Below are positions 8,486 to 17,523 of a stretch of 64,000 bases of DNA, piece by piece. Origin of the DNA: a bacterium (GTDB lineage Bacteria; ARS69); assembly GCA_025774805.1 (NCBI GenBank), contig JALGZR010000010.1, forward strand, positions 13,557 through 77,556, read 5' to 3'. The notes under the pieces are model-generated. The model worked only from the letters and a program-made list of their open reading frames with translations. It was not told the origin of the DNA and searched no databases. Position 1 is the stretch's first letter, and each line of letters opens with the position of its first letter. A program made the translations under genes and the position numbers.

Positions 8486-8659
8486 ATGTCCAGATCGAGC
8501 GCCGATGGAGCCCCGGAACCACCTCGACGCGGCCTCAGGGCCGCACTCTGGAGGAACCGGATCTGGTGGCTTCCCCCGCTCGTGCTGGTTTTCGTGATCC
8601 TGGGCCTACTCGTCGTGATCGGGCAGGACGTGCCTCCCTTCCTCTACACGCTGTTCTGA
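8486..8659 (+). CDS. DUF5989-like small membrane protein (57 aa)
   Basis: This 57-residue protein has an N-terminal polar stretch, then RNRIWWLPP followed by one transmembrane helix rich in Val and Leu, and ends VPPFLYTLF. The WW-LPP, helix and PFxYTLF pattern is that of DUF5989, a short membrane family often encoded beside SxtJ, carbamoyltransferase and SGNH-hydrolase genes. GGGGGAGGG lies just upstream of the ATG. It diverges from the SGNH hydrolase gene and overlaps the 3' end of the convergent methyltransferase gene by 16 bp. The function of the family is unknown. Confidence 0.75.
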   Translation: MSRSSADGAPEPPRRGLRAALWRNRIWWLPPLVLVFVILGLLVVIGQDVPPFLYTLF

Positions 8660-9501
8660 CCCGCGCCCCTCGGGCGGACTGCCCGCCGGCCGTACGCCAC
8701 GAGGTGCCCTCCCCACCGCCAGCGATCGAAGATCGGGTTCACGAGACGGATCCACGGGCTCATCTCGCCCCACTGCTGCGCGGGTGCGCGGGTCGACAGA
8801 ACGGAGAGCCCGCTCGTCTCCATGGTGTGCACGAGCGTCCGCGGAGTGAAGTACCAGTAGTGGTGCCCGGTGGCGTAGTGCTTCCAGGGATTTCGTTTGA
8901 GGCGGTACCGGCTCTGAAAGCTCTTCCACCGGGAGGAGAGGCTTCCCAGGTTCGGCACCTCGACGCGGACCACGCCGCGCTCCCGAACCAGGCGCGCCAC
9001 GGTTTCCAGCGTCGTGAACGGGTCGGAGACGTGCTCGAGGACGTGGTTCAGAACGACCGCGTCGTAGCGATCCGATTCGAGGGAGAGCTCTTCCAGGGGA
9101 CCGTGGTGGGCGGGGATCCCCAGGTTCTCCCCGACGTGGCGCGCCATGACCGAGGAGATGTCGGTCGCCTCGGGGCTCCAGCCCCGCTCGAGCGCGACGC
9201 GGACGAGCGCACCGTCCCCCGCCCCAACGTCGAGGAGGCGTCCCGGACCCCCCGTGAAGGACTCCACCTCCGCGAGCAGCGCCGAGAACACGAGCCGGCG
9301 TCTCTCGACCTTCTGTTCCAGCTCGGGCCGGAAGTACTCGTAGCCGTAGATCGACTCGTCCGCCTCGCCCGGCTCCGGGACGAGCTGCGCGTACTGGATC
9401 CCGCAGTCGGGACACTCGACGACGTCGTTCCCGGGGGCGATGGAGAAGACCCGCTTAAGCGGCGCGCCCTTGCGGCACCGGCACTTTCTTGCGGACGTCA
9501 C
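8644..9501 (-). CDS. Class I SAM-dependent methyltransferase with N-terminal zinc motif
   Basis: This 285-residue protein has a Cys-rich N-terminus (KCRCRKG and VVECPDCGIQY, four cysteines able to bind zinc). A class I methyltransferase core follows: LLDVGAGDGALVRVALERGW as motif I, then VLNHVLEHVSDP as the acidic/HVLEH motif. This architecture is common in sugar and surface-glycan methyltransferases. It starts with GTG 16 bp after the aminotransferase gene, so the two are probably co-transcribed. The acceptor is unknown. Confidence 0.85.
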   Translation of the reverse strand: MTSARKCRCRKGAPLKRVFSIAPGNDVVECPDCGIQYAQLVPEPGEADESIYGYEYFRPELEQKVERRRLVFSALLAEVESFTGGPGRLLDVGAGDGALVRVALERGWSPEATDISSVMARHVGENLGIPAHHGPLEELSLESDRYDAVVLNHVLEHVSDPFTTLETVARLVRERGVVRVEVPNLGSLSSRWKSFQSRYRLKRNPWKHYATGHHYWYFTPRTLVHTMETSGLSVLSTRAPAQQWGEMSPWIRLVNPIFDRWRWGGHLVAYGRRAVRPRGAGQNSV

Positions 9502-9517
9502 GGCCGAGACCGCGGCG

Positions 9518-10570
9518 TCAACCGCGTATGCCCGATCCCGACTCTCCGATCGACACCGACAGCTCCTCGGCCGTGGGATCCAGCGGCAGTCCGTTCTTCG
9601 GATCGGCCATCATCGCCTGGAGGTCGTCCACGAGCTCGAGGGTGATGGCTCCCGGAGTGCCGTCCCCGACCCGCACGCCCTCGATCTCGGTGATCGGCAT
9701 CACCCCGGCGCCGGTGCCCGTCATGAAGCACTCCTTGTCGGAACCGACGAAGTCGATGGGCATCAGGTCGTCGCGTACGGAGACGCGGTACCCGCGCTTC
9801 TCCGCCAGCATGATGACGGTCTCGCGGGTGATCCCCGGCAGGCAGTACTCGGTGATCGGAGTTCGCAGGGTGACCTGGCTCGGCTCGCGCTCCCAGCCCT
9901 CTCCGCGGATGACGGAGAAGATATTGTCCACGGTCGCCTCGGCCACGAAGCCGTCGGCCGTGAGCATCAGGGACTCGACGAAACCGGTGCCCAGGGTTCC
10001 CTCGATCAGCGCGAGCACGTTGTTGAGGTAGTTGTTGCTCTTGATGTTCGGATTGATGAAGCGACGATCGGGTCGGCGCACCCTCCGCGTGAGACCCAGC
10101 GGAATGCCCCGCCGGTAGGCCTCCTGTGAGTAGAGGCGGATCGTGCTCACGATCGCGAATACGGTGGGCGAGATGCACTTCCGGGGATTGATCCCCAGAT
10201 CGCCCAGCCCCCGCGTGACGACGAGCCGGATGTACCCGGCTCCGCCCTCGGGGAACTCGACCTGGCCACAGGTCTCCAGGAGGCGCTCGGTCAGGGTCCG
10301 GCGGTCGACGGGCGAATCGATGTCGATCAGCTCCATGGATCGATCCAGGCGATCCATGTGCTCCCGGTACAGGAAGATCGATCGATTGCGGATGAGGATT
10401 CCCTCGAAGACCGCGTCCCCGTACAGGGCCACGTGATCCAGGCACGAGAGACCGACCTCGTCCAGCCGGAAGATCCCGTCCTTGCGCGGGAGGCCCGAAG
10501 GGTCCTCCGAGGTCACTCCCTCCGAGGACTCCACGAGCGCCCGCGGGGTCAGGCCCTCGATCACGGGCAT
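9518..10570 (-). CDS. Class IV aminotransferase (branched-chain type, IlvE-like)
   Basis: This 350-residue PLP enzyme has the fold-type IV motifs ALYGDAVFEGI near the N-terminus, PNIKSNNYLNNVLAL with the Schiff-base Lys, GFVAEATVDNIF binding the cofactor phosphate, and GTGAGVMPI near the end. It most likely transaminates branched-chain amino acids, though D-amino-acid aminotransferase or ADC lyase cannot be excluded. I chose the ATG at 10570 because the conserved N-terminal region begins there; no ribosome-binding site is evident. Codons further upstream run into a repeat element and are unlikely to be coding. Confidence 0.85.
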   Translation of the reverse strand: MPVIEGLTPRALVESSEGVTSEDPSGLPRKDGIFRLDEVGLSCLDHVALYGDAVFEGILIRNRSIFLYREHMDRLDRSMELIDIDSPVDRRTLTERLLETCGQVEFPEGGAGYIRLVVTRGLGDLGINPRKCISPTVFAIVSTIRLYSQEAYRRGIPLGLTRRVRRPDRRFINPNIKSNNYLNNVLALIEGTLGTGFVESLMLTADGFVAEATVDNIFSVIRGEGWEREPSQVTLRTPITEYCLPGITRETVIMLAEKRGYRVSVRDDLMPIDFVGSDKECFMTGTGAGVMPITEIEGVRVGDGTPGAITLELVDDLQAMMADPKNGLPLDPTAEELSVSIGESGSGIRG

Positions 10571-10746
10571 GCTGAGGTAGACGCGAGCCCGACTGCCGAC
10601 CTCCCGGAGAGTGTCGATCGCCCCTTGGTATTCCTGTCGACTTCTCAAATCACACCCCCGGTGTTCGGTGGACGAAAATGGCCTCGCCGACGTTTCCGGC
10701 CCATTGTACCGGCCTGTCCGCGGAACGGGGAGTCTTTCCTGGCCTC

Positions 10747-10927
10747 GACCCGCACTGTTCGTGAAAGGCCGTCGCGAGATCGTGGAGACGGCCACCGGAC
10801 GGGCACCCGCAGGGGCTCGAACCCGAGGCGTATCTGAATGATACGTCGCAGGGTGCGAGGGGCGAGGACGCCCGTCCGGTGGTGCGTTTCCGCGGTCGCA
10901 GCAGGTCGTTCACGAATAGTCCGGGTC
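10747..10927. mobile_element. Family B repeat: 181-bp element with long terminal inverted repeats
   Basis: The outer ends are GACCCGCACTGTTCGTGAA and, on the complement, GACCCGGACTATTCGTGAA. The inverted similarity continues inward for about 59 nt to CACCGGACGGGC. The centre folds on the minus strand into an 8-bp closing stem (10797-10804 with 10870-10877), an inner stem (10803-10810 with 10848-10856), a 6-bp hairpin (10829-10845) and a T-arm-like GGGTTCGAG segment. A second, half-length copy lies at 59682-59790. It resembles a MITE or REP-type element with no coding capacity, and its mobility is inferred. Confidence 0.65.
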
Positions 10928-10979
10928 AAGAGGAACCTGACGGGAGTTCCGCGGGTACAGCAACCGAGAGCGGGTCCGG

Positions 10980-11008
10980 TTGTGCGATCGGGCGCCCTTG
11001 GCTAGAAT
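10980..11008 (+). promoter_or_regulatory. Promoter for the secreted-protein gene at 11056
   Basis: TTGTGC (10980-10985), 17 nt, then TAGAAT (11003-11008). The -35 matches at the key TTG and the -10 matches five of six consensus positions. Transcription would begin near 11015, about 40 nt before the ATG. It lies just outside the family B element. Confidence 0.6.
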
Positions 11009-11055
11009 CTCGCCCCCGCTCTCGATCCCGGGCTCTTCCGACAGGTGGTCTACCC

Positions 11056-11829
11056 ATGTCCGTAACGCGTTTCACAGGTTTGATCGCGCTCCTTCTGGCG
11101 GTGACGCTTCCGCCACGGGTCGCGGAGGGTCAGATCCTCCGGGACCTGGAGGACGTTTCGCTGGGCTATGAGATCTATCTCGACGAGGACCCCGAACCGA
11201 TCGGGACCTTCGACATCTCCTTCGTCCGGGGGGAGTCTTCGCGAGGACCGCATCTCGAGGTCCGGGCCCGCAGCGACTATACGGTCCCGCTGACCAATCC
11301 CTTCCGACACCAGGAGGATGTCGAGCTCTACTGCAACGAGGAGGGGATCTACCGGTTCGTGGCGACCCGGCGCTCCGGGGACGTCGAACGAAAGGTGTCG
11401 GCCCTCCGGAAGGACTTCGACTATCACGTCACGAGCGAGTTGCAGGGCAAGACCACCCAGACGATGATCACCGCGGGGGTCCGGAGGTCGAACCTCGGCC
11501 TCTTCTGCGGCGGCTTCCTGGAAACTCCCTTGGATCAAGACGAGATGTTCGTCGACTTCCCGCTTCTCTACCCGGTCTACGCGAACCACGAGGCGCGGCA
11601 GAAGTATCGTGAGATGACCATTCCCATGGACGTCGGCGCGGACGAGCCCGTGCCGATCATCGTCTCTCGCGTCCAGCGGAAGGACAAGAAGTCCGACGCG
11701 ATGTGGAACACGGCCAGCCCGCATCAGATCCTGATCAGGTACGAAGAGCCGACCTCCTACGGGAAGATGGTCTACCAGCTCGTGACAGTGAACGGGGAGC
11801 CTTTCGCGGAGAGCGAGCTCATCCGATGA
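11056..11829 (+). CDS. Secreted protein, DUF6134/DUF3108-like
   Basis: This 257-residue protein has a signal peptide (MSVTRFTGLIALLLAVTLPP, cleavage near VAEG). The mature part begins with LGYEIYLDEDPEPIGTFDISF, a beta-rich pattern like that of periplasmic DUF6134 proteins, where a Y-x-Y-x-L-D strand is followed by IGT. Function is unknown in the family. AGGTGG lies 7 nt before the ATG. The stop overlaps the next ATG as ATGA, so this gene, the metallopeptidase and RNase R form one operon. Confidence 0.7.
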   Translation: MSVTRFTGLIALLLAVTLPPRVAEGQILRDLEDVSLGYEIYLDEDPEPIGTFDISFVRGESSRGPHLEVRARSDYTVPLTNPFRHQEDVELYCNEEGIYRFVATRRSGDVERKVSALRKDFDYHVTSELQGKTTQTMITAGVRRSNLGLFCGGFLETPLDQDEMFVDFPLLYPVYANHEARQKYREMTIPMDVGADEPVPIIVSRVQRKDKKSDAMWNTASPHQILIRYEEPTSYGKMVYQLVTVNGEPFAESELIR

Positions 11830-13312
11830 CGCCGCCCGGGCGGCTCGAGTCGATGGTCGAACACCACGTGGCGAAGCGGGGCCCTCTGGAGAGGGAGGCC
11901 AACGAGGCCGCGTGGCGGCTCGCCACGACCGGCGCCGAGGAGGCGGAGCGTGAGGCGGCCAGGGCCGAGGAGGAGATCGCGCGCCTTCTCGCGAATCGGG
12001 AGTCCTACCGGAATCTCCTCGCGATCCGCGACTCGGGGGAGGTGACCGAGCCGCAGGCGCGCCGTCAGCTCGAGCTCCTCCTTCTCGATCACCGACGGCA
12101 CCAGGCCGACGAGAGGATCCTGGCCGAGCTCGTGGAGCTCGGCCTGCGGGCGGAGTCGACGTTCGCGAAGTTCCGGCCGAATCTCGACGGTCAGCCGGTG
12201 AGCGAGAACCGCATTCGGGAGATCCTGCGGGACTCCCGGGACGCGGGCGAGCGGCGCCGGGCGTGGGAGGCCTCGAAGGCGATCGGTCCCGAGGTCGCCC
12301 CTCTGATCCTCGAAATGGTGGCGAAGCGGAACCGGGTCGCCGAGTCGGTCGGCTATCGAGACTTCTATGCCCTGGATCTGGCCTGCCAGGAGATCGAAGA
12401 GGAATTCCTGTTCGAGACGCTCGACCGGCTCGAGCAACTGACGCGAGCGCCGTACGAGGAGTTCCTCGACACGCTCTTCACCCGTCTCGGACGCGCCTAC
12501 GGCATCCCGAAGACGGAGATCCGGCCGTGGCACCTGGCCGACCCGTTCTTCCAAGAGGTGGTCCCCTCGGAGGACGTCCCGATCGCTCCGCTCTACGCCG
12601 ATCGGGACCTGGTCGAGATCACGCGACGCTTCTACGTCTCGCGAACGTCGCACCCGACGACCACTGGATGGACACGATGCTCCACGAGTTCGGGCATGCC
12701 GTGTACGACCTCTATCTGGATCGCCGACTTCCGTGGCTGCTTCGCCGGTCGGCACACACGCTCGCCACGGAGGCCGTGGCCATTCTGTTCGGTCGCCTGG
12801 CCACCGACGCCGATTGGATGATCCGTCACGTGGGGATGGCACCCTCGGACGTGGAGCCGCTGCGCGAGGGGCTGCGAGAGACGGCCCGGACGAGGCAGCT
12901 TCTCTTCCCGCGCTGGGTGTTGGTGATGGTCCACTTCGAGCGGGCGCTCTACCGCGACCCCTCGGCCGATGTGAACCGGCTCTGGTGGGATCTCGTGGAG
13001 CGCTACCAGGGGGTGTCCCGCCTCGAAGGTCGGGACGCGCCCGACTGGGCATGCAAGATCCATCTCGCCGTGGCGCCCGTCTACTACCACAACTACCTTC
13101 TCGGCGACCTGATGGCCTCCCAGATCCAGGCCCTTCTGGACGGGAAGGGGGACGCCCCGCGGTGGTTCGACGGGGCGGGGAGCGGGACGGTCCTGCGGGA
13201 GCGGCTCTTTCGGGACGGGGCCCGGTACGACTGGAACGAGACCCTCCGTCGCCTCACGGGCGAGCCGCTCGACCCCCGGCACTACGTCGCGCAGTTCGTA
13301 GCGACGTCCTGA
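11826..13312 (+). pseudogene. M2/M3-like zinc metallopeptidase, broken by an internal deletion
   Basis: The first part (11826 to about 12635) is a helical segment typical of the M2/M3 gluzincin peptidases, with RAWEASKAIGPEVAPLI and RNRVAESVGYRDFY. The second part is in another frame and contains WMDTMLHEFGHAVYD, the HExxH zinc site, and then SAHTLATEAVAILFGRL with the third-ligand Glu. Between RRFY and LANVAPDDHW the segment I expect in the family, of the kind GKNQHAFCxxIDR, is missing. About 45-50 residues appear to be lost and the frame shifts by one. The gene is disrupted unless this is an assembly error. Start and stop overlap the neighbouring genes. Confidence 0.75.
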
Positions 13313-15450
13313 TGCCCGCCTCCTCCCTCTCCGACGAATTCGACGTTCGGGAGGTTCTCCGGGAGCTCTCCCTCGCCTCGAGAGGGAGCCTCACGTTCCA
13401 CGACCTCGCCGATCGCTGCGCCGTTCCGGCGCGAAAGCGTCCGCGGTTCCGCCGCTTCCTGCGGTTGCTCACGCGGGAGGGAACGATCCGGCCGGCGAAG
13501 GGACGGGGCTACCGCCTCGGCCGACGGCCCCGGCCGGAGAGCGAATGGGCGGTCGAGGGAATCGTGCGCCGCCACCGGAACGGTTTCGGTTTCCTCGAGC
13601 GGGCCGAAGACGAGGATCTCTTCCTCTCCGTACGGGAGACGGAGGACCTCCTCGACGGGGACCGGATCCGTGCCGTTCCCGTTCCCGGTCGATTCGGACG
13701 GCAGGCGGGACGGGTCGTCGAGGTCGTGGAGCGGGGGCGCGCGTCGGTGACGGGCGTGTACCGGAAGTCGGGCATCCGGGAGTGGGTCGATCCCGACCCC
13801 GAGCTCGCGGGTGGTCCCATCGAGCTCGTGCCGGGTGCGGTCTCGCCGCGGGACGGGGAGATCGTCGACGTGGAGATCCGCGATTACCCGGCGGGTCGGC
13901 GGCCGGCCGTCGGCCGAATCGTGGAGATCCTCGGCGCGCCCGGCGAGCTGGGCACTCTCGTCGAGGCGGTGATCCGACGACACCGACTCCGGCGTCGATT
14001 CCCCCCCGATGTGCTCGAAGAGGCGGAGGCGCTGCCCGCCGTTCCGTGCGAGGAGGATCTCCGTGACCGCGAGGACCTCCGGGACGAACCGACGTTCACG
14101 ATCGACGGCGAAGACGCCCGCGACTTCGACGACGCCGTTTCGGTGCACCCCCTGCCCGGAGGAGGCATGAGGCTGCGCGTCTCGATCGCCGACGTCTCCC
14201 ACTACGTGAGACCGCGCTCCCCCCTCGACACGGAAGCCCACGAGCGCGGGACGAGCGTCTACCTTCCCGACCGCGTGATCCCGATGCTCCCCGAGCGGCT
14301 GTCGGACGGAATCGCGAGCCTGCGCCCGGGCGAGGACCGTCTGACGGTGACGTGCGAGATGCGGTTCGACGGGGACGGGAGGCGCACGGGGTTGCGGGTC
14401 TACGAGAGCGTCATCCGGTCCTGGGGTCGCTGGACCTATCGCGAGGTCGCCCGGGTTCTCGACGGCGAGGAGGTCGCGGGGGTCACGGAACACCGGGAGC
14501 AGGTAATCCTCATGCACTCGCTCATGGGGAGGCTTCGCGGGCGGCGGGAGGCGCGCGGCAGTCTCGACTTCGACCTGCCGGAGCCGCAGGTCGTTCTCGA
14601 CCGGTCGGGCCGTCCCGAGGACGTGCGGCGCGCGGAGAGAAACGACGCCCACCGGATCATCGAGGAGTTCATGATCGCCGCGAACGAGACCGTGGCGGAC
14701 TGGCTCGTCGAACGGGAAGGCCCTGCGGTGTTCCGGGTTCACGCCCCTCCCGATCCGGGCAAGCTCCGCCAGTACGTCGAGTTCGCGCGAAGCTACGGGC
14801 ACTTCCCGCCGTTCGGCGGTCTCGCCTCCGGGCGCGTGCTCGCATCGTTTCTCGAGAGCGTTCGCGGCGTACCCGCGGAGCACGCGCTCCACCATCTGCT
14901 GCTGCGGACGATGATGCGCGCCGAGTACTCGGACCAGAACACCGGGCACTTCGGGCTCGCGTCCGAACGCTACGTGCACTTCACAAGCCCGATCCGTCGA
15001 TATCCCGATCTCACCGTTCACCGTTTCGTGAAGGCGCGGCTGGCCGGCGAGGCACCGTCGAAACAGGGTCTCGCCCGGCTCGCCGCCCACACCAGCGAGC
15101 GGGAGAGGGTGGCCGCGACGTGCGAGCGCGACGTCGTGGACGTGATGCGGGCGTACCTGCTCGCCGACCGGGTCGGGGACGTCTTCGAGGGGATCGTCTC
15201 GGGGGTCATCGAGGAGGGCTTCTTCGTCGAGCTCCTCGATCTCTACGCGGAAGGGATGGTCCGCGTGGAAGACCTGACCGACGACTACTACCGCTTCCTG
15301 CCCGAGCCCCGGGTTCTGGTGGGTCGCCGGCTCAAGCGGCGCTTCGCCATTGGGGATCCCGTTCGGGTGGCCATCCAGGCCGTCCATGTCGCCGTCGGTC
15401 GCGTGGAGCTCGCGCTGGTTCGGGGGGGCAGCCGCGTGCGGAGGCGCTGA
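13312..15450 (+). CDS. rnr: Ribonuclease R
   Basis: This 712-residue 3'-5' exoribonuclease has an N-terminal winged-helix region, cold-shock domains (VEGIVRRHRNGFGFLERA), the RNB catalytic domain with DGEDARDFDDAVSV providing the Asp cluster, then HFTSPIRRYPDLTVHR, and a C-terminal S1 domain from about residue 620. It degrades structured RNA. The ATG at 13312 overlaps the upstream stop (TGATG), giving translational coupling to the broken peptidase gene. The tail is short and basic (GGSRVRRR). Confidence 0.95.
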   Translation: MPASSLSDEFDVREVLRELSLASRGSLTFHDLADRCAVPARKRPRFRRFLRLLTREGTIRPAKGRGYRLGRRPRPESEWAVEGIVRRHRNGFGFLERAEDEDLFLSVRETEDLLDGDRIRAVPVPGRFGRQAGRVVEVVERGRASVTGVYRKSGIREWVDPDPELAGGPIELVPGAVSPRDGEIVDVEIRDYPAGRRPAVGRIVEILGAPGELGTLVEAVIRRHRLRRRFPPDVLEEAEALPAVPCEEDLRDREDLRDEPTFTIDGEDARDFDDAVSVHPLPGGGMRLRVSIADVSHYVRPRSPLDTEAHERGTSVYLPDRVIPMLPERLSDGIASLRPGEDRLTVTCEMRFDGDGRRTGLRVYESVIRSWGRWTYREVARVLDGEEVAGVTEHREQVILMHSLMGRLRGRREARGSLDFDLPEPQVVLDRSGRPEDVRRAERNDAHRIIEEFMIAANETVADWLVEREGPAVFRVHAPPDPGKLRQYVEFARSYGHFPPFGGLASGRVLASFLESVRGVPAEHALHHLLLRTMMRAEYSDQNTGHFGLASERYVHFTSPIRRYPDLTVHRFVKARLAGEAPSKQGLARLAAHTSERERVAATCERDVVDVMRAYLLADRVGDVFEGIVSGVIEEGFFVELLDLYAEGMVRVEDLTDDYYRFLPEPRVLVGRRLKRRFAIGDPVRVAIQAVHVAVGRVELALVRGGSRVRRR

Positions 15451-15590
15451 CCTCCCGAGCTGGAATTCGGATGAGGTGAATCGTCCTATCTGACTGTCGA
15501 TTAATCGATTCGGCGCTGTCGCGACCGGCGCCGTGCCGCGCCGGGAGACCCCCGCCGGAGGGCCCCGGCACGGCCTCCGGGGGGGGGAGG

Positions 15591-15619
15591 TTGCGGCGGG
15601 TCCCGGCACCTCCTATAAT
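15591..15619 (+). promoter_or_regulatory. Sigma-70-type promoter with perfect -10 box
   Basis: TTGCGG (15591-15596), 17 nt, TATAAT (15614-15619). Spacing and the -10 box are ideal. The predicted start is about 35 nt before the ATG at 15660. Just upstream, CCGGAGG (15555-15561) and CCTCCGG (15574-15580) can pair and may help end the RNase R transcript. Confidence 0.7.
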
Positions 15620-15659
15620 CTTTCAAGTCATTCCTTGGAAACCGATTCCGGGAAACGCC

Positions 15660-17441
15660 ATGCTCTGCCCCCTGGGTCGATTCGTCGCCTGGAAATCGGG
15701 CCTCGCCCTCCTGTGCGCCGCAGTCCTGCTGACCCCCGTCGGCAACGCGAGGGCCTCCGCCCCGGCGGACGGGCCGGGCTTCCGCCGGCATCTCGACCGG
15801 CTCGTGGACGAGGGCGACCTCAACTACGAGCAGGCTCTCGTCCACCGCTTCCAGCGCGTATTCGCACCCGACGACCTTCCCTCCCCCCTGGAGAGCGAGG
15901 GGGCCTGGCCGGCGAAGTCGGCGACCCTTCTCGTGCACGAGTTCGACCGCACGCGGGGGCATCTCACGGTCGCGGCGATCCGCACGATCGAGGGCTATCT
16001 GGGACGCGGAGCGTCGAGCGAGGACGCCTCCCTCGAGACCGCCCACTTCCGCATCGGATACTCGCTGTCGGGCGCGGACGCCGTTCCCTCGGTGGACGTG
16101 TCTCCGGAGAACGGGATCCCCGATCTCGTGGACTGGGTCGGCGAGCACGCGGAGACGGCGTGGTCCCGCCTCATCGCCGGGATCGGATTCACGCCGCCGG
16201 TGCCGGCCGGCCAGCGGGTCCGGATCTCCTTCCGGGAGATGAGCGCCTTCGGATTCACCCGGATCGTCGGCGACGTTCCCGAGATCATTCTCCATCGCGA
16301 CTTCAACGGTTTCCCCGAGAACCGGGATCCCGCGGGCTCGCGGCGCGGGGCGGTGAAGGTGGCGGTCGCCCACGAGCTCAAGCACGCGTCGCAGCACGCC
16401 GCGAGCGATTGGACCGAGGGGGGCTGGCTCGAGGCCGACGCGACATGGGCCGAGGACTTCGTCTTCGACGAGGTGGACGACTACCTGCGCTACCTCCCCC
16501 TGGGCTCGCCCGTGAGTCACCCCGAGGAGTGGCTGCCCGCCTCGTACGAGGACTGTCTCTGGAACCACCTCCTGGTCGAGACGCACGGCCCGGGATTGCT
16601 CGTCGACTTCTTCGCGCGGCGCGGTGACCACCGGGAGGAAGCGGTTCTCGAGTCGTTCGATCGGGTCCTGCGGTTCCGTGGCTCGGACCTGCAGACGGCG
16701 GCGGCGTCACTCGCGCTCTGGTGCTACTTCACGGGGGCGAACGCCTCGGGACGACCGGTCGGGTTCCGGGAGGCCGAGCTCTATCCCACCCCTCCGATCT
16801 CCTCGGTGCTGGACACGCCCGAGGACACGGACGCGGCGGGTCTGATCGGCCTCGGTACCCGGCACGTGGTCGTGAACGGAGCGGGTCGCTCGGGCTCCCC
16901 GCAGGTCGAGTTCGTGGGCGAGACCGCGTCCCAGTTCTCCGTGAGCGCCGTGATCCTCGACCGGGCCGGTCGGCGCATCGTCGTCGAGGTTCCGCAGGGA
17001 TCCCTCGGGGCCGGGGACCAGCAGCTTCCGGTCGAGTGGGAGTCGACGGCCCTGCTCGTCGTCTTGGTGAGTCACGTGGAAGCCACCTCGGGCCGGGCGG
17101 AGTACTTCCTCACCGTCGACGATCACCACGCCACCGGGGTCGAGGGGCTGTCTGCCCGGGACCGCTTCCGACTCGACCCGAATCGGCCGAACCCGTTCCG
17201 CGTCTCGACGACCATCCCGTTCGAGCTGCCGGTCGAGGGTCCAGTTCGCCTGACGATCTACGACGTGGGCGGCCGACTCGTGAGACACCTCGTCGACCAT
17301 CGGACCCTGACGGCGGGACGTCACGAGCTCGTCTGGGAGGGTGTCGACGACGGCGGTCGCCCCGTCCGGCCGGGCGTCTACTTCTATCGGCTCGAGGCGG
17401 ATTCGCGCAGCGCCACGCGCCGCCTGCTTCTGCTCCGGTAG
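15660..17441 (+). CDS. Secreted metalloprotease-like protein with C-terminal sorting domain
   Basis: This 593-residue protein has a signal peptide (SGLALLCAAVLLTPV), a domain with VAVAHELKHASQHAA near residue 237 that resembles an HExxH zinc motif with Lys in the fourth position, and a C-terminal FlgD/type-A sorting tail (NRPNPFRVSTTIPFELP, LTIYDVGGRLVR, GVYFYRLEA, ending LLLLR). The HELKH site and the following Glu residues suggest a peptidase-like fold, as in MXAN_6640-type putative metalloproteases, but activity is unproven. The tail implies export and surface attachment. A strong promoter lies directly upstream. Confidence 0.75.
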   Translation: MLCPLGRFVAWKSGLALLCAAVLLTPVGNARASAPADGPGFRRHLDRLVDEGDLNYEQALVHRFQRVFAPDDLPSPLESEGAWPAKSATLLVHEFDRTRGHLTVAAIRTIEGYLGRGASSEDASLETAHFRIGYSLSGADAVPSVDVSPENGIPDLVDWVGEHAETAWSRLIAGIGFTPPVPAGQRVRISFREMSAFGFTRIVGDVPEIILHRDFNGFPENRDPAGSRRGAVKVAVAHELKHASQHAASDWTEGGWLEADATWAEDFVFDEVDDYLRYLPLGSPVSHPEEWLPASYEDCLWNHLLVETHGPGLLVDFFARRGDHREEAVLESFDRVLRFRGSDLQTAAASLALWCYFTGANASGRPVGFREAELYPTPPISSVLDTPEDTDAAGLIGLGTRHVVVNGAGRSGSPQVEFVGETASQFSVSAVILDRAGRRIVVEVPQGSLGAGDQQLPVEWESTALLVVLVSHVEATSGRAEYFLTVDDHHATGVEGLSARDRFRLDPNRPNPFRVSTTIPFELPVEGPVRLTIYDVGGRLVRHLVDHRTLTAGRHELVWEGVDDGGRPVRPGVYFYRLEADSRSATRRLLLLR

Positions 17442-17499
17442 ACCGCGCCCGCGCTCACGACCGCGCCCCCTTCTCGGAAACACCGGCTCGTCGGACCCG

Positions 17500-17521
17500 C
17501 GCGCATATCTCACCAGGCTCG
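17500..17521. repeat. Family A half-palindrome
   Basis: This single arm ends TCTCACCAGGCTCG and matches the arm of the reference copy at 24442 at about 18 of 22 positions. It lies between the ends of two convergent genes, three bases from the stop of the glycosyltransferase gene. Confidence 0.5.
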
Positions 17522-17523
17522 GT

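Larger units (their letters stand above)
10571..11055. other. 485-bp intergenic region
   Basis: This region lies between divergent genes. From left to right it holds a minus-strand TACAAT (10708-10703) that could be the -10 box of the aminotransferase gene, a complete family B repeat (10747-10927), and a good plus-strand promoter (10980-11008) for the secreted-protein gene at 11056. No protein-coding segment is supported. Confidence 0.6.

Noticed and set aside
10797-10877. A tRNA gene on the minus strand, suggested by a GGGTTCGAGCCCC T-arm-like segment
   Set aside because: The T stem is mismatched, there is no D arm, the anticodon-like hairpin has a 6-bp stem with a 5-nt loop, and the segment is part of a repeated element.
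11826-13312. Programmed frameshifting in the metallopeptidase
   Set aside because: A whole conserved segment is missing at the junction, so a deletion explains it better than a ribosomal shift.
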